64,000 nucleotides of DNA. Source: Calothrix sp. PCC 7103. GTDB lineage: Bacteria; Cyanobacteriota; Cyanobacteriia; Cyanobacteriales; Nostocaceae. Location: contig NZ_KB217480.1 in the NCBI RefSeq assembly GCF_000331305.1, positions 280,538 to 344,537 on the forward strand, in the 5' to 3' direction. The notes below the pieces were generated by a model. The model worked only from the letters and a program-made list of their open reading frames with translations, was not told the DNA's origin and ran no database searches. A program made the position numbers and the translations under genes. Of the stretch, positions 16,993 to 25,200 are shown piece after piece. Every line of letters begins with the position of its first letter. Position 1 is the first letter of the stretch.

Positions 16993-17298
16993 TTATCGAG
17001 TATTCATCATTGCTTTGATATGGCGCAAACGCCCCAGATTTAAACGATTTGGGCATTGCTTGCTTCTGGTTTGACTACCAAAAAACTGTAACTCAAACTT
17101 GCAGTACTGAGTTTGATAACGCTGCCAAAGAAGTTGAGTAGTATCTTGCCCAGATGTAACTGGCGATCGCTGCCGATCGTCTCCTGAATCATATACAGCT
17201 ATCCCCTTTAGATCCGCAATGCGATCATTATTTAGCCGAGCTAAACAGCGATGATAGAGCATCGGTGCCATAGAACCTTCTTTAAAAGGTTCAACCAA
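16993..17298 (-). pseudogene. LprI-like gene fragment (duplicate copy 2)
   Basis: The 101-codon frame contains CLARLNNDRIADLKGI and LLWQRYQTQYCKFELQFFGS, matching CLARLNNDRILELQGE and HWEQYQTQYCQIEKALFSQN in the intact protein at 19798-20766. The N-terminal signal peptide and the second half are missing. The 3' part is duplicated at 16113-16235. Contains the HIP1 octamer GCGATCGC at 17163. Confidence 0.75.
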
Positions 17299-17605
17299 CT
17301 CATTACAATGTCAGTAAATCGCAAAGTTTTTTCAAGCATCATGAACGTGCGTATAGTAATGTAGCAATAAACACAGTGTGAATAAGTTAAACTTATAAGG
17401 TTAAACAGCGTATGTTAGTTTTAGGCGCCTGTTGGAGCTGTATAGTAACTTGGTAGCAATTACTATAATTTTTGTAAAAATAAATATTTATTTTTACGAA
17501 GATTAATATTGTTTGTTTAATTTAAAACTTTTAGAGATGCTTTTAAATTAATCTAGTTTTATTCGCGTATTTAATTCGCGAAGTAACAATTTTAATTTTT
17601 ATAAA
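17299..17605. other. AT-rich intergenic region
   Basis: No gene seen. It contains one GGCGCC at about 17424 and TTCGCG repeats near 17570-17582 (TATTCGCGTATTTAATTCGCGAAG), a small interrupted palindrome just before the next gene. Confidence 0.4.
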
Positions 17606-18034
17606 ATGTCAAAGAAAATATCTTCTTCTACTGAAGACATAATTATGCGTGCTGATATTCTTGCAGCATTAATTTCAAACTTTGAACGTGAGATTAAACA
17701 AATAGCTGAGTCGGGTCCGGTGGCGCCACCAGACTCTTGGATTCTGCGCTACCAAGTAAAAGGTAAGAGCGATACTTACTGGTACTATAAACTACAATGT
17801 AAAGAAGCTATTTTTCCAGAGCAAGGGGACTCTTCAAAGTTTTCTAAATATAAACACTTAGGAAAGCCTGGTAGTACTGTATATAATGAAGCTATTATAT
17901 GTTTAGCTCGACGCGTGAAAATTGATGCTCTTGAACGTATGATAAATACGATAAAGCAAGGTTGGCTCGACTTATATGAAGAAAAAGAAAAAAATGAAAG
18001 GCGAAAATATTCGCGGAATAAAAACGCGAATTAA
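17606..18034 (+). CDS. Conserved hypothetical protein, 142 residues
   Basis: The segment SWILRYQVKGKSDTYWYYKL followed by SKYKHLGKPGSTVYNEAI has the look of DUF6788-like cyanobacterial proteins, with a beta-hairpin reading a KHLGKPGS motif, and a helical lysine/glutamate-rich tail (LYEEKEKNERRKYSRNKN). It is 112 bp upstream of an ISH3-like transposase on the same strand, so it could be a passenger of that element. Function unknown. Confidence 0.55.
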   Translation: MSKKISSSTEDIIMRADILAALISNFEREIKQIAESGPVAPPDSWILRYQVKGKSDTYWYYKLQCKEAIFPEQGDSSKFSKYKHLGKPGSTVYNEAIICLARRVKIDALERMINTIKQGWLDLYEEKEKNERRKYSRNKNAN

Positions 18035-18146
18035 TCTTCAATCTTATATTTAAGTGTGTTTATAAAAATAATAATTTACTCACCGACTAATCAAAAAAGA
18101 ATCTGATTTTAATTAAATTACGGGTGCTATCTATCATTTGACGTTT

Positions 18147-19291
18147 ATGACAGCAAAACAATTAGCTCTTACAGACATAGAAACTCTTGATGAAGTTATA
18201 AGTTGTTTAACTGAAAATTTTAATATTGAGACTCAAGGAGCGACTAATCAAAAAAATCTTTTTGAAATTTTAGTGAGAGCGGCAAGTATTGGAGATAGTA
18301 TTGAAAATACAAGTAAAGTTTTAGAACAAAGCCCTTGCGGTAACGATATTAGATATCATTTAGAGAAAATTAATGATTTTGAACAAGTCGAGCGACAAAT
18401 TAACTCAGCTTTGAAAAGTCGAATCCCTCAAAGGATTAAAAAAGGTCGTCATAAAATTGCAATTGATTTAAATTTAATTCCGTATTATGGAAAACCAAAT
18501 AATGAAGAAGAGGATTATATTTATAGAAGTGAGGCTAAATCTGGCACTTGCTCTTTTTATGCTTACGCAACTATATACGTATTAACAAGAAATAAGAGAG
18601 TTACGCTAGCCATTCGAGGGGTTCGTTGGTTTGACACAAGTGTTGCTATTATAACTTATTTACTTGCAGAAATTAACAGTTTCAATATAGATATAAAAGG
18701 TCTTTATCTAGATAGAGGATTTTTTAATGTCCCTGTTATTAGATGGTTAAAAGCTTTAAAAATACCTTTTATCATGCCAGCAATAAGACGAGGTAAGAAA
18801 AAAGGAATTAAACAATTTTTGAAAGGAAAAAGTAGTTATAGAACAACTTATACTATGAGCAGAGGTAAAGATGATGACGTAACTTTTGACCTGTGGATTA
18901 TTTGTAAATATAAGAAAGGGAAAGGCAAAAGAAAAAACGTGGAGTAGAGTACTTTGCTTATGTTGTTTATGATGTAAAAATTAATTTAACTTACGTACAT
19001 GAAGCTTATAGAAAAAGATTTGGTATTGAAAGCAGTTATAGGCTCAAAAATCTGTGTCGGATTAGAACGAATAATAAAAAGCCTGCTTTAAGATTACTAT
19101 TCGTTGGAATATCTTTTATTTTAGTGAATATTTGGATTTATTTACTCTGGTTTAAAATAAGCCGCGCTCGAAAAGGCAGACGTTTAGTTTACAGCAATCT
19201 TTTTGGACTTAAACAAATGCTTGCCTTTTTAAGGCAAACAGTTGAAGAAAAGTATAAAACTGCGAAAAATGTTTATATGCCATCTGATTAA
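18147..19291 (+). pseudogene. ISH3-like DDE transposase, frameshifted (possible programmed -1 shift)
   Basis: The first frame (to 18947) has IAIDLNLIPYYGKPNNEEED, LYLDRGFFNVPVIRWLKALK and TFDLWIICKYKKGKGK, the DDE core of ISH3-like elements common in cyanobacteria. The -1 frame continues in register with RGVEYFAYVVYDVKINLTYV, HEAYRKRFGIESSYRLKNLC and LLFVGISFILVNIWIYLLWF, ending at 19291. The switch lies at A-AAA-AAC (18932-18938), a slippery heptamer in the zero frame. Loss of one A from a run of seven is the simplest reading, because relatives I recall are single-frame. ATG at 18147 is preferred to the TTG at 18138. Terminal repeats not identified. Confidence 0.85.
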
Positions 19292-19797
19292 TCATATTGT
19301 TTTGTTCTGATTTTGCTGTTAAAATATCCATTATCAAAAAATTAAAATTAATTCATGAACTCCTAAAAACAGGTGAGAAAATTGGAGTTTAAAATTTAGT
19401 TTTTAGACAAATCATTTAGATGATAATATGAGAAGTGTTGAGCGAATAAACAAACATCAACTTTTCGTAAAAAGTTTTTTTCGACCTACCATACAGTCAG
19501 CTTTTTAACATAGAATAACTATGTTTATTACATTCATTCGATGCTTATCGAGTTCGCTATGTTCGCCTCGGATAGCATAATTAATTTCTTGATAGAGTGC
19601 GTCAGTTAATACACTCTTTTTTATACTCCGCGCGCCAGGAGACGGTGTGATTTTATTGCGCTCCGAGGCGCCTTGGTTTGAAGGTCTTGGTTCCACCAAG
19701 ACCTTTCACCATAATTGGATGTGCTTTGATAGTATTTAAATACTGTAAATTTACTTATGGAAGAAATTATGTATAAGTAAATCTAATTGATTTTTCA
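19292..19797. other. Intergenic region with a hairpin, no supported gene
   Basis: Probably contains the right end of the ISH3-like element, which I could not delimit. An open minus-strand frame at 19505-19699 has no protein-like conservation and overlaps the hairpin at 19681-19705. One GGCGCC at about 19669. Confidence 0.45.
19681..19705. terminator. Perfect 11-bp hairpin
   Basis: AAGGTCTTGGT and ACCAAGACCTT pair perfectly around a TCC loop. It sits between the ISH3-like element and the convergent LprI-like gene and could end transcription from either side, although no long T run follows. Confidence 0.5.
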
Positions 19798-20766
19798 TCA
19801 ATAGTTAAGATTACTCTTGAATAAATTGTATTTTTCGCTACAGTTTTTCGAGTTTTTGAAAAGTTTGTGATTTACTGAATGTGCTTCACGATAGTCTTGC
19901 CAGTATTTCTGTGCGATCGTAAATGTTGGCTGATACTGCTTCGATAGTCTTTTTGCCCAATCCCCATAAATGCTCGATCGCAAAAGCTGAGTTGTTTTCG
20001 ACCAATAGACCGCGCATCGATTTAACCCGATTTGTGTCTTATCCACACAATTTAGCTCTGGAATTCCAGGTCGTACAGAACCCTTGAAGAGAGCCAAACC
20101 ACGATCGGGGGCTTTAAAAAGTTCTTCAAGTTGACGAATTCGAGCCTCTCTAAGACGCTGATGACATTGAGCCAATCTCAGGTTGTTCTGGGAGAATAGA
20201 GCTTTTTCGATCTGGCAATATTGAGTTTGATATTGCTCCCAGTGCCTTTGTACTGATGAATTTCTTAGTTTGACTCGATCTAGTAAGGATTCAAATCGAG
20301 GATCGCGAGATTGGAGGGTTATAACCTCACCCTCTCCCTGCAATTCTAGAATGCGATCGTTATTTAATCGAGCTAAACATACAGATGTTGCAATTGGAAA
20401 GTCTGATTTATTGCGTAAGCGTTGAGTCAACTGTTGGCAGTGTTGTGTTTGAAACTGTTGCCAGGATTTATCCGCGATCGCAAGTTGATGTTGAAGGGGT
20501 ACAATCAGTTGGGACTCAACATCTTGATAAACCAATGATTTGAGCAAATGGGTTACTTCTGCCCAACGCTTCGCACAGCGATATTCACCCGCTTCAACCT
20601 GTCGAACACAGTCCGGTTGCAAAACCCCAGCAAATCCTAGTACCACGGTTGGAGAAAGTTGAGTCTGTGGCTTGGCATCTGAGGCAGGGATAGCTTTGCT
20701 CGGTTCCATACCAAGCTGAGTTCCTACTAAAATGACACTCGCAAATATCGCAATTTTAAATTTCAT
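19798..20766 (-). CDS. Secreted protein with LprI-like (DUF1311) cysteine motifs
   Basis: 322 residues from the ATG at 20766, with a signal peptide (KIAIFASVILVGTQLGMEPS). Then repeated modules with spaced cysteines: LQPDCVRQVEAGEYRCAKRW, KSWQQFQTQHCQQLTQRLRN, ATSVCLARLNNDRILELQGE, HWEQYQTQYCQIEKALFSQN and LAQCHQRLREARIRQLEELF. The CLARLxxxRxxxL motif is the signature of the lysozyme inhibitor LprI N-terminal domain. A periplasmic location follows. The C-terminus (SVNHKLFKNSKNC and after) looks degraded compared with the earlier modules. Confidence 0.75.
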   Translation of the reverse strand: MKFKIAIFASVILVGTQLGMEPSKAIPASDAKPQTQLSPTVVLGFAGVLQPDCVRQVEAGEYRCAKRWAEVTHLLKSLVYQDVESQLIVPLQHQLAIADKSWQQFQTQHCQQLTQRLRNKSDFPIATSVCLARLNNDRILELQGEGEVITLQSRDPRFESLLDRVKLRNSSVQRHWEQYQTQYCQIEKALFSQNNLRLAQCHQRLREARIRQLEELFKAPDRGLALFKGSVRPGIPELNCVDKTQIGLNRCAVYWSKTTQLLRSSIYGDWAKRLSKQYQPTFTIAQKYWQDYREAHSVNHKLFKNSKNCSEKYNLFKSNLNY

Positions 20767-20902
20767 CAAAGTAAATCGCCCAAATTAATCCAATCAATGC
20801 CGCTATCGCACCTCTTACTATAAAAAATATACTGGCTTCGTTAATTATTAATTCAAATCAGTATATTCTCGGAAATATTAGAGATTTTTCTGGAATTTGC
20901 TG

Positions 20903-21256
20903 ATGAATTGGGATATTTTTTTATTACCCTTGGCAGAACCAGGTGAGGATTTTGTCTTTGAGTCCGGTTCAACGCGAGTTGAGAGCATCCATAATCAATT
21001 ACATCAGGCGTTTGTCAGTGGGCAGGAATTCGGTAATGGAGCTATTTATTTCCGGCTTAGGTCAATTTTGGGATATGATGTGGCGATCGAGGGTTCAGAA
21101 TTTCAGCAAGAAATCGATCTGCCTCTTGAATTCTCATTGAAAAATATTGAAACCAGTTCTATGCCTAATATAATACTTACACAAACAATTTCTGAGTGGC
21201 GCCAGGGGTTATCTAACTCGTCATCAATTCATCAATTTGTACGAACTCTAACATAA
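20903..21256 (+). CDS. Hypothetical protein with a repeat-derived C-terminus
   Basis: 117 residues from the ATG at 20903 (MNWDIFLLPLAEPGEDFVFE). The first 80 residues look like a small alpha/beta immunity-type protein. The last 27, LTQTISEWRQGLSNSSSIHQ onward, belong to a dispersed degenerate element also seen at 34388 and 44738, so the natural end of the gene is probably lost. Possible chimera or pseudogene. Confidence 0.4.
   Translation: MNWDIFLLPLAEPGEDFVFESGSTRVESIHNQLHQAFVSGQEFGNGAIYFRLRSILGYDVAIEGSEFQQEIDLPLEFSLKNIETSSMPNIILTQTISEWRQGLSNSSSIHQFVRTLT
21171..21256 (+). repeat. Degenerate dispersed element, copy A (WRQ element)
   Basis: ATACTTACACAAACAATTTC, then TGGCGCCAGGGGTTATCTAA, then CAATTTGTACGAAC. 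The same order of words occurs at 34388-34480 and 44738-44830. All copies can be read as LTQTI-x-x-WRQ followed by QFV or QLV, so it may be a decayed coding segment rather than a non-coding repeat. Confidence 0.6.
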
Positions 21257-21410
21257 TTTGTCGTAGCAATTTTAAAATGTTTTCTGGAGATGTCTAATAT
21301 ATCATCAGTATAAGTTATTGCTACCGACTGCTTAAAATGCGGCGCCTATCAGATTGTAATTTACTTTGGTAGTATAATAATTACTCAACAAATTGCGTAG
21401 GAGAAATGTA

Positions 21411-21860
21411 GTGCCACCAAGGAATACAATTCATGAAATAGTCAAGCAGGCAGTTGTTAAAGATGGTTGGATAATTACAGAAGCAGATGACCCTTATGTA
21501 ATATCTTACGGACAAAGATTTCTTTTTGTAGACCTTGGAGCAAGTAAATCTGCGGCAGATGATACTCAGGGTAGTCTCATTGGAGCTTCCAAAGATAATA
21601 TTAGTATCGCAATAGAAATTAAGGATTTTAAAGCTAAATCTTTGATTAAAGATTTAGAACAAGCAATTGGGCAGTATGTTTTATATCGGTTACTTTTAGA
21701 TAAAATAGACCCACAACGTGAAGTATACTTGGCTATAAGCGATACACTTTATGAAGATTTTTTTAGTGAACCAATTGGTAAGCTTGTAATTAATGAACTA
21801 CCATTAAAAATGATTATAGTAAATTTAGAAAGGGTTGAGATAACAAAATGGATAAGATAA
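21411..21860 (+). CDS. xisH: XisH-type fdxN-element excision controlling factor
   Basis: 149 residues from the GTG at 21411, which has GGAG seven bases upstream; the frame opens earlier at a TTG. Diagnostic segments are KDGWIITEADDPYVISYGQR, FLFVDLGASKSAADDTQGSL, ISIAIEIKDFKAKSLIKDLE and QAIGQYVLYRLLLDKIDPQR. The family has a PD-(D/E)XK-like core (Asp in FVDLGA, Glu and Lys in IEIKDF). XisH works with XisI in developmentally regulated excision of the nifD-fdxN element in Anabaena. Hundreds of xisH-xisI pairs occur without that element, so the role here may differ. Overlaps xisI by 13 bp. Confidence 0.92.
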   Translation: MPPRNTIHEIVKQAVVKDGWIITEADDPYVISYGQRFLFVDLGASKSAADDTQGSLIGASKDNISIAIEIKDFKAKSLIKDLEQAIGQYVLYRLLLDKIDPQREVYLAISDTLYEDFFSEPIGKLVINELPLKMIIVNLERVEITKWIR

Positions 21861-22171
21861 ACCAGTATCGTCAAATAGTTAAGCAAGTAGTTACCTACTA
21901 CTCACGCTTCAAACCGTCTCATGGCGATATCAGGCTAGATACTGTATTTGATGAAGGTCAAGATAGGTATAGTTTGATGCAAGTAGGTTGGGACAGAGGA
22001 AAAAGAATCAGAGGTAATCTAATTTATATTACTTTATCAGGTGAAAAAGTTATTATTGAGTACGATGGAATGGAATCAGGGATTACTCAAGATTTAATAG
22101 ACAAAGGTATTCCTGAAGAAGACATTATTTTAGCTTTTGTACCAGAGAAGGCGACCTCACTATCATCTTGA
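21848..22171 (+). CDS. xisI: XisI-type fdxN-element excision controlling factor
   Basis: 107 residues, full length. Starts MDKINQYRQIVKQVVTYYSR and contains DRYSLMQVGWDRGKRIRGNL, KVIIEYDGMESGITQDLIDK and GIPEEDIILAFVPEK, all hallmarks of XisI. Translationally coupled to xisH. Truncated copies of both genes at 7087-7257 and 8200-8344 show that the pair was duplicated and lost once in this window. Confidence 0.93.
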   Translation: MDKINQYRQIVKQVVTYYSRFKPSHGDIRLDTVFDEGQDRYSLMQVGWDRGKRIRGNLIYITLSGEKVIIEYDGMESGITQDLIDKGIPEEDIILAFVPEKATSLSS

Positions 22172-22217
22172 GAACGGGTAGGTGAGGCGCCTTACAATCT
22201 AAAGCCTGCGTTGGGAA

Positions 22218-25200
22218 TTATTTTCCCTGTCCCTGCTTCTGCAACTCCCGTGCTTTCATCTCTGGGTCAAAATTTAACTGCGAATTCCACTCTCGTGCTT
22301 GACGGAATTTAGCAATCGCAGTTTCAACATCACCGTTTTTCGCTTGTTTCTCTCCTTGAACCACCAGTGCTTCAGCAGTCATAGCTAAAAGAGATGGTGT
22401 TTGGCATACCTTTAAATCGGCTAATACTTCCGGATGAAAAGGTAAATAGTTTTCTACGCGACTGCAAGCACTTTCGACTAAATTATTAAAATCAAAATCC
22501 CATAAGATTATTCTTTTATCCTCACTTGTAAAAGCGAGGGTTTTGCCGTCGGGGTTCCAAGCCACACCAATGACCGCAGAGTTATGATTAGCCAGGGTTT
22601 TGATTAGTTTACCAGTGGTTGTATCCCAGAGTTTGATGGTTTTGTCGTCACTTGCAGAAGCGAGGGTTTTACCGTCGGGGTTCCAAGCCACACTAGAGAC
22701 TGATTCGTTATGCCCAGTCAGGGTTTTAATTTGTTCACTAGTGGTTGCATCCCAGAGTTTGATAGTATTGTCGTCACTTGCAGAAGCGAGGGTTTTACTG
22801 TCGGAGTTCCAAGCTACGCCAATGACCGATGCGTAATGCCCAGTCAGGGTTTTGATTAGTTTACCAGTGGTTGTATCCCAGAGTTTGATGGTTTTGTCGG
22901 CACTTGCAGAAGCGAGGGTTTTACTGTTGGAGTTCCAAGCCACGCTCCAGACCACATCGCTATGCCTAGTCAAGGTTTTAATTAATTTACCAGTGGTTGC
23001 ATCCCAGAGTTTGACGGTTTTGTCCCTACTTGCAGAAGCAAGGGTTTTGCCGTCGGGATTCCAAGCCACGCTCCAGACCGCATCGCTATGCCTAGTCAAG
23101 GTTTTGATTAATTTACCAGTAGTTGCATCCCAAAGTTTGATGGTTTTGTCGGTACTTGCAGAAGCGAGGGTTTTGCCGTCGGGGTTCCAAGCCACACTCC
23201 AGACCGCAAACCTATGCTTAGTCGTCAGGGTTTTGATTAGTTTACCAGTAATTGCATCCCAGAGTTTAATAGTTTTATCCTCACTAGCAGAAGCGAGGGT
23301 TTTGCCGTCGGGGTTCCAAGCCACACTCCAGACCGCATCGCTATGCCCAGTCGTCAAAGTTTTGATTAGTTTACCAGTAGTTGCATCCCAAAGTTCGATG
23401 GTTTTGCCGGCACTTGCAGAAGCGAGGGTTTTGCCGTCGGGGTTCCAAGCTACACCAATGAGCGCAAATCTATGCTCAGTCGTCAAAGTTTTGATTAGTT
23501 TACCAGTAGTTGCATCCCAGAGTTTGATAGTTTTGTCGGCACTTGCAGAAGCGAGGGTTTTACTGTCGGGGTTCCAAGCCACACTCCAGACCGCATTACT
23601 ATGCCCAGCCAGATTTTTGATTAGTTTACCAGTAGTTGCATCCCAGAGTTTGATGGTTTTGTCCCTGCTCGCAGAAGCGAGGGTTTTACTGTCGGGGTTC
23701 CAAGCCACACCAATGACCGCATCACTATGCCCAGCCAGATTTTTGATTAGTTTACCAGTAGTTGCATTCCAGAGTTTGATGGTTTTGTCGCTGCTTGCAG
23801 AAGCGAGGGTTTTGCTATCGGGGTTCCAAGCCACACCAATGACCGCATCACTATGCCCAGTGAGAGTTTTGATTAGTTTACCAGTAGTTGTATCCCAGAG
23901 TTTGATGGTATTGTCCCTACTTGCAGAAGCGAGGGTTTTACTGTCGGAGTTCCAAGCCACACCAGAGACTGATTCGTTATGTCCAGTCAAGGTTGTTAGC
24001 TCTGTAACTGGGTAGTTTGAATACACTGCTTGCCGTAAAGCTGCTGTTGTCAGAATTTGGTTATTTGTTGTTACCCCTTTTCCTTGTTTGAGCATTTCTC
24101 CTGCTTTTAAAGCTGCAATTGAAGCATCACGGGTTTCCCCAGAATTAAAAAGTGCTTCGGAGGAATTTATTTGCGCTTCTAATGCATTAATATCAGCTTG
24201 TTGTTTTTGCTTATTCGCCTCCTGTGCTTGATGACCAGTTGTCACAGCTAGTACTGCAAACCCAAATACCGCAGCAATTGAACCAGCTAAAGCACGTTTG
24301 AGAAATTTATTTAGCTTTATTTCACTGGCTTTTCTTTGCTCTCTTTCCTTTTGCAATTCTTTCATCAACACCTTTAACTTCGGTTCTTGTTGTTGACGAA
24401 TAAACGTAGCAATATAATCGTGAACTAATTGATAACGATCATCAGGTTTTTCTGGTAACAGCAACACCAAGCCAGATTTTACTAAAATCTCCACAACTAA
24501 ATTTAGATAGTTAAGATTTAATTCGTTGTAACTATTAACTAGTTGTTTCAAATCTCGCTCTAATTCTGCACGCGTTTTTAATGGACGAGTTCCTTTTTCA
24601 TCCGTGAGGGAATACAATAAAAGTTCTGCCAACTGAATATTTTCTACACCGCAGTTTTCTATAACTGCTTGTAAATAGCGTTTAACTAATTCTTCCTTGG
24701 CTTTGTCTCCTAATAAGGCATATTTTGCTACAGTATTAATATTGTCAGTTTGCAATTGTGCCCCAACAATCTGCAATTCTATTGGACGCACTTCTTCCAA
24801 TGTAGCTGCTAAGTCTTCCACCAATTTATCAATTAAATCAAGTTCTAAAGGAAAATTAGCGCTCTGTGTTAAACGTTGAATAATTGATTTTGCATCACTG
24901 GGTGTAAAATTCCCGACTTTATAGAGGACATTATTGCTAAGAATATCATTGCCAATAATATTCATACTGGCTAAATCATTGCATTCCAACAAATAATGCA
25001 GATAATCCACCCTTAGCGATAAAATTACTTTTACTGAGAGGATATTGAGACACTCAGCTAAAAAATCAAAAAATTCTCGTCTTTGCGCTGGTTCGGTGCA
25101 AACAAAGAAAAATTCCTCAAACTGGTCAAAAATTAATACAGTACGAATGCGTTCTTCATTTACTGCTAATTGCTGAAATATTTTAGAACATTCCTCTTGC

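Noticed and set aside
19505-19699. 64-codon minus-strand frame near the ISH3-like element
   Set aside because: Overlaps a perfect hairpin and shows no conserved pattern.
22600-24015. Long plus-strand open frames opposite the WD40 region (up to 387 codons)
   Set aside because: They are the reverse strand of the near-identical WD40 repeats; the translation is a simple periodic pattern (LPVVASQSLMVLS and similar) with no independent support.
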